Below, piece after piece: positions 50,688-59,938 of a stretch of DNA of 64,000 nucleotides (the stretch's first letter is position 1; every line of letters starts with the position of its first letter). This stretch comes from Citrobacter freundii (GTDB lineage: Bacteria; Pseudomonadota; Gammaproteobacteria; Enterobacterales; Enterobacteriaceae): the NCBI RefSeq assembly GCF_011077955.1, contig NZ_JAALBX010000014.1, positions 1-64,000 on the forward strand, written 5' to 3'. Below the pieces are notes generated by a model. The model was not told the DNA's origin and did not search any database. It was given only the letters and a program-made list of their open reading frames with translations. The position numbers and the translations under genes are program-made.

Positions 50688-51050
50688 TGGCACGCTTAAA
50701 ATTCCCCGCTGGCATCGTAAGCCGCTGAGCTGGCCCTGATATCATTCTCACTTCCTGGCTGAGGCAGCTTTTATCGTTGCCTGGTACGTCTCGCAAGGGC
50801 AATTAACACCGCCCTTAAGCGCGCGGATATCTATTGGCCACCTGACGCCTTTTCTCCGCTTTTTTCCTTCTGGGTACGCGTTTTGGTCGCGTCAGATAAT
50901 GAAGCTCGTTTGTTACGGGTGACGCGCAAGCATGCGTCAGGGTGCGGCTTGTAGCGCGCAATAACACCCTTTCCAGGTCGCTAGTGAGAATGTGCACAGG
51001 GGACGGCGCTGCGCGGTGTCTGGATTGATATAAGGCGTTTAAATTATGTA
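50688..51050. other. Non-coding stretch between narI terminator and rtT repeats
   Basis: About 360 bp with no supported gene. A minus-strand frame at 50815-51126 runs through repeat sequence and encodes a basic, low-quality peptide (RPKRVPRRKKAEKRRQ). It is downstream of the tRNA-Tyr operon and probably contains the end of its transcript. Confidence 0.5.
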
Positions 51051-51182
51051 GGTGGTGGGGGAGGGACGACTCAGCGCTGCGCGCTTCGCCCTTCGGGTCG
51101 TTGCCTGCGGCAACGCTTTCTCGCATTCGCTCGAATCGAACCTTGGTCGAAGCTTCTCATCCTTCCCCGTTCGGAGATAAAT
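51051..51182 (-). repeat. rtT-type repeat, distal copy
   Basis: About 130 bp nearly identical to the copy at 51226, 175 bp away. The plus strand begins GGTGGTGGGGGA, the complement of the tRNA-Tyr 3' end. In E. coli the tyrT operon carries ~178-bp rtT repeats that start with the last 19 nt of the tRNA; these correspond. Differences from the other copy include GAGGGACGA for GAAGGATGA. Confidence 0.8.
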
Positions 51183-51225
51183 TGAGCCGTGCAGTTTGGT
51201 TTTGCTTTGATGGATTACAGAAGAT

Positions 51226-51357
51226 GGTGGTGGGGGAAGGATGACTCAGCGCTGCGCGCTTCGCCCTTCGGGTCGTTGCCTGCGGCAACGCTTTCTCGCA
51301 TTCGCTCGAATCGAACCTTAGTCGAAGCTTCTCATCCTTCCCCATTCGGAGACAAAT
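51226..51357 (-). repeat. rtT-type repeat, proximal copy
   Basis: The second unit starts GGTGGTGGGGGAAGGAT, exactly as the tRNA-Tyr gene does on this strand, then diverges into CTCAGCGCTGCGCGCTTCGC and a GC-rich hairpin (TTGCC-TGC-GGCAA). It lies 45 bp downstream of the tRNA copy in the minus direction and would be co-transcribed with it. Confidence 0.8.
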
Positions 51358-51401
51358 GTGGCTATGTAGGCTAAATCGGGTGCGGTGGCTTATGCAGAAG
51401 A

Positions 51402-51486
<85 letters not shown>

Positions 51487-51522
51487 AGGGGTAATTCATA
51501 TTGTAGAGATACTGCTTGAGGA

Positions 51523-51607
<85 letters not shown>

Positions 51608-51653
51608 ACGGGGTAATGCTCATTAATCGCTTCCTGACCAGGAAGCGGGGCGC

Positions 51654-51681
51654 ATCATATCAAATGAAACGCCCCTGTAAA
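51654..51681 (-). promoter_or_regulatory. tyrT promoter
   Basis: On the minus strand TTTACA (51681-51676), 16 bp, TATGAT (51659-51654), then a GC-rich GCGCCCCGC discriminator. This is nearly the classic stringently controlled E. coli tyrT promoter. Confidence 0.93.
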
Positions 51682-51758
51682 GCTTTCCTTTGTGGAAAAT
51701 GTACCGTTTGCGTACTTTTTACCCTTAAAGAGGGAAAGCTAAACAACGCGTTACGGGT

Positions 51759-52601
51759 TTACAGCAAAATAGTGCGGTTGCCGTAAACAAACACTCGCTG
51801 CGCCAGTACGTGGTAAAGCGCGCGGCTTAACACGTTCTTCTCAACATCGCGGCCGGCACGCATCATATCTTCTGCCGTGTAGCTGTGATCCACATTGATC
51901 ACGTCCTGCATAATGATTGGGCCTTCGTCCAGATTGTCGTTGACGTAGTGTGCGGTCGCGCCAATGATTTTCACGCCGCGTTCATACGCCTGGTGATACG
52001 GACGCGCGCCGATAAACGCGGGCAGGAAGGAGTGGTGAATATTGATAATCTGATTCGGGAAACGCGACACGAATTCCGGCGTAAGCACACGCATATATTT
52101 AGCCAGTACCACATAATCCGGCTGGTAGGACTCAATCGCCTGGGCCATTTGCTCATCGTGCTCTTCGCGGGTCAGGCCTTCGTGGCTCACCAACTGGAAC
52201 GGAATATCAAAACGCTCTACCAGCGTGCGCAGCGTATCGTGATTGCCAATGACCGCGGCGATTTCCACATCCAGCCCGCCGTAATTGGCCTTCATTAATA
52301 AGTCGCCCAGGCAATGCGCCTCTTTGGTGACCAGTATCACCACGCGGCGGCGACCTGCGGGATTTAATTCACGCAGTGAACCCGGCGGCAGCGCGCCGTC
52401 CAGGTCGGCCAGCAGCGTGGCGTCGTTGAAAATGCCTTCCAGCTCGGTACGCATAAAGAAGCGCCCGGTGCGATGGTCAACAAACTCGTTGTTCTGAACA
52501 ATGTTGAGTTCGTGCTTATAGCAAATATTGGTAATACGCGCGATTAACCCTTTCTGATCGGGGCAGATGGTGCGCAATACTTTACGTTGAATAGATTGCA
52601 T
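51759..52601 (-). CDS. purU: Formyltetrahydrofolate deformylase
   Basis: Hydrolyses 10-formyl-THF to formate and THF, supplying formate for PurT and balancing one-carbon pools. It has 280 residues: N-terminal ACT domain (TICPDQKGLIARITNICYKH) and formyltransferase-like domain with NIHHSFLPAFIGARPYHQAY and DNLDEGPIIMQDV. It is transcribed away from ychJ's end on the same strand, with a 48-bp gap. Confidence 0.97.
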   Translation of the reverse strand: MQSIQRKVLRTICPDQKGLIARITNICYKHELNIVQNNEFVDHRTGRFFMRTELEGIFNDATLLADLDGALPPGSLRELNPAGRRRVVILVTKEAHCLGDLLMKANYGGLDVEIAAVIGNHDTLRTLVERFDIPFQLVSHEGLTREEHDEQMAQAIESYQPDYVVLAKYMRVLTPEFVSRFPNQIINIHHSFLPAFIGARPYHQAYERGVKIIGATAHYVNDNLDEGPIIMQDVINVDHSYTAEDMMRAGRDVEKNVLSRALYHVLAQRVFVYGNRTILL

Positions 52602-52649
52602 TGCCGGGGAAATCCTGTTGAGTGTCTGCTAAGTGAGTGCTGTTAAGGC

Positions 52650-53108
52650 TTACTGCCCGCAACACTTTTTAAATTTTTTACCTGACCCGCACGGGCAGGG
52701 ATCGTTTCGGCCAAAAACCGGACGTTGACCGTCTATATAATACCAGTGTCCGTTTTCAAACAAGAAACGCGAGCGTTCGATTATCGCGCCGTGACGTTCA
52801 TTTTCACGAAACCGCGCTACAAAACTCACAAATCCTTCCTGTTCGCTGCGTCCTGCTGCCTCTTCATAAAGGGTGAGGCCCAGCCACTGCGTGGCGACAA
52901 ACCCCGCTTCGATATCCGCGCGGAAATCGGCAGCGCCGACGGAGGGGTGCCAGGTATTAATTAAATATTCCGCGTTCTTCGTCACAAAAGCACAATAACG
53001 AGACCGCATAAGCCGCGCCGGAGTGGGGGCCGCCATGTTTCCACAAAGATATGGCTCGCAACATAGGCTATACTCCAGAGCGCTGCCACAAGGACAAAGC
53101 TGCGACAA
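52650..53108 (-). CDS. ychJ: UPF0225/SEC-C protein YchJ
   Basis: 152 residues, the E. coli length, if started at the TTG at 53106-53108 ([16 protein letters not shown]). An ATG further up (53213) would add 35 residues with no homology. SEC-C zinc motifs sit at both ends: [13 protein letters not shown] and [13 protein letters not shown]. The core is [10 protein letters not shown]...[11 protein letters not shown]. The function is unknown. The TTG start differs from the ATG in E. coli. Confidence 0.9.
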   Translation of the reverse strand: MSQLCPCGSALEYSLCCEPYLCGNMAAPTPARLMRSRYCAFVTKNAEYLINTWHPSVGAADFRADIEAGFVATQWLGLTLYEEAAGRSEQEGFVSFVARFRENERHGAIIERSRFLFENGHWYYIDGQRPVFGRNDPCPCGSGKKFKKCCGQ

Positions 53109-53519
53109 AGCGTGGCTCCTTGGTAATAAAAATAAACGGCGTTTGGCGCCAGGCAGCACTATGTTAACTGAGTGGCAGCACTGATGCCATGTTGTAAAGA
53201 TCCGGGGGAGCAATCAGGACGACATGAGAGTGATATTCAGTGGACTGGCAGATGCCAGAAAAGTGGACTCGATTGGTGCATTTACTGTTTTACGAAACAC
53301 ATTGTTGCCAGGTAAAAAGCCCTTACTCATCAAGGCGGCGCATAACGTAAACGCGCCGCATTCCAGCGATCCTAAATCCTGCCATTGTTCAAACACTGCT
53401 CAGTCTCATGCTGACGCAGGCAATTATCAAACGTTTCGTCGATCACTTCAGCAAATTCTGACAGGCGTGAGTGGGCAAGGCATGCCACTATTTATGAGTC
53501 GTCAGTCAGAGGTGTGCGC
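53109..53519. other. ychJ-rssB gap, no gene recognised
   Basis: 411 bp in the divergent interval. A 99-codon plus-strand frame at 53224-53523 has no recognisable features. The patatin-like gene rssA, which precedes rssB in E. coli K-12, is not here: its GSGAARG and GxSxG motifs were not found. Presumably this contains the rssB promoter. Confidence 0.6.
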
Positions 53520-54533
53520 ATGACCCAGCCCTTGTCCGGAAAAAAGATTTTGATTGTTGAGGACGAGCCGGTATTCCGCTCGTTGCTGGACTCCTGGTTA
53601 GCATCGCTTGGCGCAATCACCATCACCGCTGTCGACGGCATCGACGGGCTTGAAAAAATAGCCTCACAGGTACCGGATCTGCTGATTTGCGATCTGGCTA
53701 TGCCGCGGATGAATGGGTTAAAGCTGGTCGAGCAGGTACGCAATGACGGCCATCAGTTGCCGATACTGGTGATTTCCGCCACCGAAAATATGTCTGACAT
53801 CGCCAAAGCGCTGCGTCTTGGCGTTCAGGATGTCATTTTAAAACCGGTAAAAGATTTAAACCGGCTGCGCGAAACGGTGTTATCGTGCCTTTATCCCACC
53901 ATGTTTAATTATCGCGTTGAGGAAGAGGAACGGTTATTTCAGGACTGGGACGCGCTGGCGAGCAATCCGCAGGCGGCGGCATCGCTGCTACAGGAGTTGC
54001 AACCGCCGGTTCAGCAGGTCATTTCCCACTGTCGGGTTAATTACCGTCAACTGGTTTCTGCTAATGAACCAGGGATGGTGCTGGATATCGCGCCGCTGTC
54101 TGAGCACGACTTAGCCTTCTATTGCCTTGATGTTACCCGCGCGGGAAATAACGGCGTGCTGGCTGCGTTATTGCTACGCGCGCTGTTCAATGGTCTGTTG
54201 CAGGAACAGCTTTCACGCCAGAAACAGCGGTTACCTGAGCTTGGGCATTTGCTAAAGCAGGTGAATCAGTTACTTCGTCAGGCTAACTTAACCGGGCAAT
54301 TTCCCTTACTGGTGGGCTATTACCACAGCGGTTTAAAAAACCTGATATTAGTTTCTGCGGGTCTTAACGCGACGCTTAATACCGGTGAGCAACAAATTCA
54401 ACTCAGCAACGGTGTCCCGTTGGGAACCTTGGGCAATACTTATTTAAATCAAATCAGCCAGCCCTGCGACGCGTGGCAGTGCCAAATTTGGGGCGCGGGC
54501 GGGCGTCTTCGCCTGATGTTGTCTGCGGAATAA
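53520..54533 (+). CDS. rssB: RpoS-degradation adaptor, response regulator RssB
   Basis: 337 residues, the E. coli length, from ATG at 53520. The receiver domain has ILIVEDEPVFRSLL and the phospho-Asp in LLICDLAMPRMNGL (about residue 58). The effector half is the inactive PP2C-like domain (HCRVNYRQLV; VLDIAPLSEHDLAFYCLDVT). It delivers RpoS to ClpXP. It is unaccompanied by rssA here. Confidence 0.97.
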   Translation: MTQPLSGKKILIVEDEPVFRSLLDSWLASLGAITITAVDGIDGLEKIASQVPDLLICDLAMPRMNGLKLVEQVRNDGHQLPILVISATENMSDIAKALRLGVQDVILKPVKDLNRLRETVLSCLYPTMFNYRVEEEERLFQDWDALASNPQAAASLLQELQPPVQQVISHCRVNYRQLVSANEPGMVLDIAPLSEHDLAFYCLDVTRAGNNGVLAALLLRALFNGLLQEQLSRQKQRLPELGHLLKQVNQLLRQANLTGQFPLLVGYYHSGLKNLILVSAGLNATLNTGEQQIQLSNGVPLGTLGNTYLNQISQPCDAWQCQIWGAGGRLRLMLSAE

Positions 54534-54567
54534 CCATTTGATTTAAAATTATCACATTGATTTTCCA

Positions 54568-54598
54568 GCCGCGATTATCCTGGTGTTAATATCGCGGC
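54568..54598 (+). terminator. Hairpin after rssB
   Basis: GCCGCGAT pairs with ATCGCGGC across a 15-base loop, 35 bp past the rssB stop. No real T run follows, so termination strength is uncertain. Confidence 0.5.
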
Positions 54599-54734
54599 AG
54601 CTTCTTCATATTAGTCTGAAATTGCCGCGTAGCCGGGTGTTCAGCCCACATCCTGTTTTTTATGCTGATATACTCGAACGCGATATTTAATTGACGAACA
54701 AGTATAAAACTTGAACGGTTCAGGAGAAATTTAA

Positions 54735-55643
54735 ATGGCTGCCATTAATTCCAAAGTGAGAAAAGCAGTAATACCGGTTGCGGGCCTGGGGACGCGTATG
54801 CTGCCTGCGACGAAGGCGATTCCAAAAGAAATGCTGCCTTTGGTTGATAAACCGCTGATTCAGTATGTAGTCAATGAGTGTATCGCAGCCGGCATCACCG
54901 AAATTGTTCTGGTGACCCACTCGTCTAAAAACTCCATTGAAAACCACTTCGATACCAGTTTTGAACTCGAAGCCATGCTGGAAAAACGTGTAAAACGCCA
55001 GCTGTTGGCTGAAGTCCAGTCTATCTGTCCGCCGCACGTCACGATTATGCAGGTGCGTCAGGGTCTTGCGAAAGGGTTGGGGCACGCCGTGATGTGCGCG
55101 CATCCGGTTGTAGGGAATGAGCCTGTCGCGGTCATCCTGCCGGACGTGATTCTGGATGAATTTGAATCCGATCTTTCCCAGGATAACCTGGCAGAAATGA
55201 TTCAGCGATTCGACGAAACCGGCCATAGCCAGATTATGGTTGAACCGGTTGAAGATGTTACCGCTTACGGTGTAGTGGATTGCAAAGGCGTTGAGCTGAA
55301 CCCGGGCGACAGCGTACCGATGGTGGGTATTGTTGAGAAACCAAAAGCCAACGTTGCGCCGTCAAATCTGGCTGTAGTGGGCCGGTACGTACTTAGCGCT
55401 GACATTTGGCCGCTGCTTGCAAAAACCCCTCCGGGAGCAGGCGATGAAATTCAGTTAACCGACTCTATCGCGATGCTGATGGATAAAGAGACGGTTGAAG
55501 CCTATCACATGAAAGGCAAAAGCCACGATTGCGGCAATAAACTCGGTTATATGCAGGCATTCGTTGAATACGGTATTCGTCATAACACCCTTGGCGATGA
55601 GTTTAAAACCTGGCTTGAAGGCGCAGTCGGCGTTAAGAAGTAA
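54735..55643 (+). CDS. galU: UTP-glucose-1-phosphate uridylyltransferase
   Basis: Makes UDP-glucose for LPS, capsule, trehalose and galactose metabolism; 302 residues as in E. coli. The nucleotidyl-transferase signature is [20 protein letters not shown], and the C-terminal part contains [25 protein letters not shown] site precedes the ATG. It is followed after 23 bp by ugd, which uses its product. Confidence 0.98.
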   Translation: MAAINSKVRKAVIPVAGLGTRMLPATKAIPKEMLPLVDKPLIQYVVNECIAAGITEIVLVTHSSKNSIENHFDTSFELEAMLEKRVKRQLLAEVQSICPPHVTIMQVRQGLAKGLGHAVMCAHPVVGNEPVAVILPDVILDEFESDLSQDNLAEMIQRFDETGHSQIMVEPVEDVTAYGVVDCKGVELNPGDSVPMVGIVEKPKANVAPSNLAVVGRYVLSADIWPLLAKTPPGAGDEIQLTDSIAMLMDKETVEAYHMKGKSHDCGNKLGYMQAFVEYGIRHNTLGDEFKTWLEGAVGVKK

Positions 55644-55666
55644 TTTTCTCACCGCAGGATAATGCA

Positions 55667-57010
55667 ATGAAAGTAACCGTATTTGGTATTGGCTACGTGG
55701 GCCTGGTACAGGCCGCCGTGCTGGCCGAAGTAGGCCACGACGTCATGTGCATCGATGTCGACGAAAAGAAAGTAGAAAATCTTAAACAGGGACTCATCCC
55801 TATTTATGAGCCGGGGCTAACGCCGCTGGTTAAAAAAAATTATGAAGAAGGACGCCTTCATTTCAGCACCAACGCGCAAGAGGGTGTTGACCATGGCGTT
55901 ATGCAATTCATCGCGGTAGGAACGCCGCCGGATGAAGACGGCTCCGCTGATTTAAAATATGTCACCGCCGTGGCGCGCACCATTGCCGAGCATATGACCA
56001 GCCATAAAGTGGTGCTCGACAAATCTACCGTTCCGGTCGGTACGGCTGATACCGTACGTAAAGTGATGACTGAAACCCTGAAAGCTCGCGGAAGCGACGT
56101 GCCGTTCGATGTGGTTTCGAATCCTGAATTCCTCAAAGAAGGCGCGGCGGTGTCTGACTGCATGCGTCCTGAGCGTATCGTAATCGGCACCGATAATAAC
56201 GACGTGGTTGATCTGCTGCGCGAGCTTTATGAGCCGTTCAACCGTAATCACGATCGTTTGATCCTGATGGATATTCGTAGCGCTGAGCTTACTAAGTATG
56301 CCGCCAACTGCATGCTGGCGACGAAAATCAGCTTTATGAATGAGATCTCAAACCTTGCGGAACGTCTGGGCGCTGATATTGAAAAAGTGCGTCAGGGTAT
56401 CGGTTCCGATTCCCGCATCGGTTATGACTTCATTTATCCTGGCTGCGGCTATGGCGGTTCCTGCTTCCCGAAAGATGTTCAGGCGCTGATCCGCACTTCC
56501 GAGCAAATTGGCTATGTGCCGCGCATTCTCAAAGCGGTAGAAGATGTCAATGAAGATCAAAAGCTCAAGCTACCTGAATTCATTACCCGCCATTTTGGTC
56601 AGGATCTAAAGGGCAAGACGCTTGCGCTCTGGGGCCTTTCCTTTAAGCCGAATACCGATGATATGCGTGAAGCATCAAGTCGTGTACTGATGGAAGAGCT
56701 GTGGAAGCGTGGGGCGGTTGTTCAGGCGTTTGATCCGCAAGCCATGGACGAAACGCAGCGCATTTATGGTCATCGTGATGATTTACGTCTGATGGGCACT
56801 AAAGAAGCTGCGCTGCATGGCGCTGATGCGCTTGTGATTTGTACCGAATGGCAGGCCTTCCGCGCGCCAGATTTCGACGTTATCAAAAATTCGCTTAAAC
56901 AACCGGTTATCTTTGACGGCCGTAACCTTTATGATCCGATAAGGCTCAATAAGCGCGGCTTTGTTTATTATGCAATTGGCCGGGGCGCATCCATCAATAT
57001 TGCACGATAA
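55667..57010 (+). CDS. ugd: UDP-glucose 6-dehydrogenase (long type)
   Basis: Oxidises UDP-glucose to UDP-glucuronate with two NAD+. 447 residues, about 60 more than the E. coli K-12 Ugd (388), so it belongs to the longer subgroup. The N-terminal Rossmann [17 protein letters not shown], the catalytic Cys in [14 protein letters not shown] and a C-terminal domain ([14 protein letters not shown]) are all intact. It lies between galU and the epimerase gene, a position unlike E. coli, where ugd is near his. It supplies UDP-GlcA for capsule, colanic acid or Ara4N. Confidence 0.96.
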   Translation: MKVTVFGIGYVGLVQAAVLAEVGHDVMCIDVDEKKVENLKQGLIPIYEPGLTPLVKKNYEEGRLHFSTNAQEGVDHGVMQFIAVGTPPDEDGSADLKYVTAVARTIAEHMTSHKVVLDKSTVPVGTADTVRKVMTETLKARGSDVPFDVVSNPEFLKEGAAVSDCMRPERIVIGTDNNDVVDLLRELYEPFNRNHDRLILMDIRSAELTKYAANCMLATKISFMNEISNLAERLGADIEKVRQGIGSDSRIGYDFIYPGCGYGGSCFPKDVQALIRTSEQIGYVPRILKAVEDVNEDQKLKLPEFITRHFGQDLKGKTLALWGLSFKPNTDDMREASSRVLMEELWKRGAVVQAFDPQAMDETQRIYGHRDDLRLMGTKEAALHGADALVICTEWQAFRAPDFDVIKNSLKQPVIFDGRNLYDPIRLNKRGFVYYAIGRGASINIAR

Positions 57011-57022
57011 AATGAGGCTACA

Positions 57023-58036
57023 ATGAAATTCCTGGTAACCGGCGCAGCAGGCTTTATCGGTTTTCACGTCAGCGAGCGTCTGCTCGAAGCAGGTTACCAG
57101 GTTATCGGTATCGATAACCTGAACGACTATTATGACGTCAACCTCAAACTTGCCCGTCTTGAACTGCTTAAAAAACACACCCACTTTCGTTTCGATAAAA
57201 TTGATCTCGCCGATCGAGAGGCAATAGCCGCGTTATTTACCCGCGAAAAATTTCAGCGTGTGATACATCTTGGTGCACAAGCTGGTGTGCGATATTCGCT
57301 GGAGAATCCGCTTGCGTATGCTGATTCAAATCTTATCGGTCACTTAAATGTTCTTGAAGGGTGCCGGCACAATAACGTTGAGCATTTATTATACGCATCA
57401 TCCAGTTCTGTTTATGGATTAAATCGTAAAATGCCGTTTTCAACGGATGATTCTGTCGATCATCCGGTGTCGTTATACGCAGCGACCAAAAAAGCCAATG
57501 AATTAATGTCACACACCTATTCCCACCTTTACGGGTTACCCACTACAGGATTACGTTTTTTTACCGTGTATGGTCCGTGGGGACGCCCGGATATGGCGTT
57601 GTTTAAATTTACCCGAGCGATTATTGAAGGTAAGCCTATTGACGTATATAACCATGGTCAAATGCGTCGCGACTTTACTTACATTGATGATATCGCTGAA
57701 GCCATTGTCAGGCTTCAGGCCGTAATACCGAGGCCAAATTCTGAATGGACGGTGGAGCAGGGAACGCCTGCAACCAGTTCTGCGCCTTATAACGTTTATA
57801 ATATTGGCAACAGCGCGCCAGTAGCGCTGATGGATTATATCTCTGCGTTAGAGCAGGCGTTAGGTAAGGAAGCCATTAAGAATATGTTGCCGATGCAGCC
57901 AGGGGACGTTCTGGGGACCAGCGCGGATACGCAGGCGTTATATCAGGTTATTGGCTTTAAACCTCAGACCTCCGTCGAGGAAGGGGTTAAGCGCTTTGTA
58001 AGCTGGTATAAACAGTTTTATCACGTTGCGGATTAA
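57023..58036 (+). CDS. uge: UDP-glucuronate 4-epimerase
   Basis: 337 residues of the extended SDR family: GAAGFIGFHVSERLLEAGYQ (GxxGxxG), the SSSVYG strand with catalytic Ser, and YAATKKANE (YxxxK). RRDFTYIDDIAEAI is the usual C-terminal signature. It converts UDP-GlcA to UDP-GalA, used in capsule and LPS core in Klebsiella. It lies 12 bp after ugd, so galU-ugd-uge forms a stepwise UDP-Glc to UDP-GlcA to UDP-GalA set. A shared terminator separates it from hns. Confidence 0.93.
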   Translation: MKFLVTGAAGFIGFHVSERLLEAGYQVIGIDNLNDYYDVNLKLARLELLKKHTHFRFDKIDLADREAIAALFTREKFQRVIHLGAQAGVRYSLENPLAYADSNLIGHLNVLEGCRHNNVEHLLYASSSSVYGLNRKMPFSTDDSVDHPVSLYAATKKANELMSHTYSHLYGLPTTGLRFFTVYGPWGRPDMALFKFTRAIIEGKPIDVYNHGQMRRDFTYIDDIAEAIVRLQAVIPRPNSEWTVEQGTPATSSAPYNVYNIGNSAPVALMDYISALEQALGKEAIKNMLPMQPGDVLGTSADTQALYQVIGFKPQTSVEEGVKRFVSWYKQFYHVAD

Positions 58037-58055
58037 TATTTATTAATCGCTGAAA

Positions 58056-58085
58056 ACAAAAATCCCGCCGAGGCGGGATTTTTTT
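58056..58085. terminator. Bidirectional terminator between uge and hns
   Basis: AAAAATCCCGC-CGAG-GCGGGATTTTTT lies between two convergent genes and works in both directions. Confidence 0.93.
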
Positions 58086-58098
58086 ATGACAGGGTAAC

Positions 58099-58512
58099 TT
58101 AGTCTTTGATTAAGAAATCGTCGAGTTGTTTACCTTGTTCTTCGATAGCTTTTTTGATAACAGCAGGAGTACGGCCCTGGCCGGTCCAGGTTTTGCTTTC
58201 GCCGTTTTCATCAATATAGCTATATTTAGCCGGGCGGGCAGCGCGTTTTGCTTTAGCGCCGGTTTTAACAGCCGCCATGCTGTTCAGTAATTCGTTTGGA
58301 TCAATACCGTCAGCAATCAGCATTTCGCGATATTGTTGTAATTTACGAGTACGCTCTTCGATTTCAGCAGCAGCAGCGCTTTCTTCTTCGCGACGCTCAG
58401 ATACTACAACTTCTAATTTTTCCAGCATTTCCTCAAGCGTTTCGAGGGTGCATTCTCTTGCCTGCGCACGAAGAGTACGGATGTTGTTCAGAATTTTAAG
58501 TGCTTCGCTCAT
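58099..58512 (-). CDS. hns: Nucleoid-associated silencer H-NS
   Basis: 137 residues as in E. coli. The N-terminal coiled-coil oligomerisation region (to ~80) starts [21 protein letters not shown] linker [11 protein letters not shown] leads to the DNA-binding domain with [20 protein letters not shown], where QGR is the minor-groove AT-hook-like loop. It silences AT-rich foreign DNA, such as the two islands in this window. Confidence 0.98.
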   Translation of the reverse strand: MSEALKILNNIRTLRAQARECTLETLEEMLEKLEVVVSERREEESAAAAEIEERTRKLQQYREMLIADGIDPNELLNSMAAVKTGAKAKRAARPAKYSYIDENGESKTWTGQGRTPAVIKKAIEEQGKQLDDFLIKD

Positions 58513-59069
58513 TGTAGTAATCTCAAACTTATATTGGGGGGGTTTGTTGAGCTAATAATAGAGCCTTAATTTAAGTTTCGCAATAGGGCGAAATGTAAGG
58601 AATTCAAAATTGCAGAATATATGCCGTCAGATCGAAATAATCTTTCTGTGTTTTTTCTTGAACAACCGCACAAAAAAAGCGGGAGTAAGGTAAATTTCAG
58701 ACAAAATATTGCACATGCCTTAACTATTGCACCGATAGCGCTACGCCATTATTGCGGCGGTAACTTAATATCACCCTAATGTATTATGAAGCTTTCACCT
58801 CGACAAAATCTAACATTTATAAATACATTTAATCGTTTACTTAGCAGGGTTATATAATTTAAAAATTACAGTCATTTCCGTAGCTTACAGGCAGTGATGG
58901 ATAATCGTTTTACGTTTAACGAACAAAAAACAAACGTGAATTTGATTATATATTGACGCCCGGTAAGCGACGTTAAGGCGGGTCCATTCCCGTGCCAGCG
59001 CTGCCTTAACAGCAGAATATGGTACAATCGCGACACAGAAATAACATCATGTACGGAGCGATGCGGCGA
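58513..59069. promoter_or_regulatory. hns-tdk divergent intergenic region
   Basis: 557 bp, AT-rich with many A/T tracts next to hns, fitting the curved, autoregulated hns promoter. No gene recognised. A minus-strand frame at 58872-59078 overlaps the tdk start and has no support. Confidence 0.6.
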
Positions 59070-59675
59070 ATGGCGCAACTTTATTTTTACTACTCGGCAA
59101 TGAATGCAGGTAAGTCCACCGCGCTACTTCAGTCCTCCTGGAATTACCAGGAAAGAGGGATGAAAACATTGGTTTACACCGCGGAGATTGATGACCGCTT
59201 TGGCTCTGGCAAGGTCACTTCGCGTATTGGCCTGTCGTCGCCCGCACGGCTATTTAATCCCGGCACCGACTTATATGCCGATATACAAGCGGCACATCAG
59301 CAGGAAGCTATTCATTGCGTCCTGGTGGATGAAAGTCAGTTTCTCACCAGAGACCAGGTCTACGCCCTTTCCGAAGTTGTGGATAATCTTGATATTCCGG
59401 TGTTGTGTTATGGATTACGCACTGACTTCCGAGGGGAGTTGTTTGGCGGCAGCCAATATTTGCTGGCATGGTCAGATAAACTGGTTGAGTTAAAAACAAT
59501 TTGCTATTGCGGACGTAAGGCCAGCATGGTGTTGCGATTAGACCAGCATGGGAAGCCCTATAACGAGGGCGAGCAGGTTGTGATAGGGGGCAATGAACGT
59601 TATGTCTCCGTGTGCCGTAAACACTATAAAATCGCGCTCGCTACCGGTTCTATGAAAGAGAGTGAGGATAAATAA
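59070..59675 (+). CDS. tdk: Thymidine kinase
   Basis: Phosphorylates thymidine and deoxyuridine in salvage. 201 residues from the ATG at 59070 ([17 protein letters not shown]); an in-frame ATG 9 bp upstream is nearer the GGAG but lies outside homology. P-loop [21 protein letters not shown] for Walker B and zinc Cys in [10 protein letters not shown] and VCRKHY. Slightly shorter at the C-terminus than E. coli Tdk (205). Confidence 0.95.
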   Translation: MAQLYFYYSAMNAGKSTALLQSSWNYQERGMKTLVYTAEIDDRFGSGKVTSRIGLSSPARLFNPGTDLYADIQAAHQQEAIHCVLVDESQFLTRDQVYALSEVVDNLDIPVLCYGLRTDFRGELFGGSQYLLAWSDKLVELKTICYCGRKASMVLRLDQHGKPYNEGEQVVIGGNERYVSVCRKHYKIALATGSMKESEDK

Positions 59676-59892
59676 GCTCAGCGTCCTCAATGACAGTCCC
59701 AACAAGCGCATTACAGCGCGTGTGTGGTAAATCACCTGCCTGACCGTAGATTCCGATTTCGCCCCAATGGTGCGTACTTAAACCCAACAAAATGCCTCTG
59801 CCTGGCGTGGTGATTGCCATGCCAGTGCCGCCAGGGCCGCGCTAACGCCAGTTGATGACTATGTCCACCATGCGAGTTCAGACAGAAATAAA

Positions 59893-59918
59893 AAAACCCG
59901 CCATTATGGCGGGTTTTT
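59893..59918 (-). terminator. Intrinsic terminator of adhE
   Basis: AAACCCGCCATTATGGCGGGTTTTT stem-loop with A and T runs, 20 bp after the adhE stop; it may also end tdk transcription from the other side. Confidence 0.92.
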
Positions 59919-59938
59919 ACTATCCACTACGGGATCTG

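Noticed and set aside
50815-51126. 103-codon basic frame running into the rtT repeat
   Set aside because: Covers repeat sequence and lacks a ribosome site. Its basic tail recalls the proposed protamine-like Tpr of E. coli but is not enough to support a gene.
53224-53523. 99-codon frame between ychJ and rssB as a relic of rssA
   Set aside because: No patatin motif (glycine-rich oxyanion loop, GxSxG, DG[AG]) appears in any frame.
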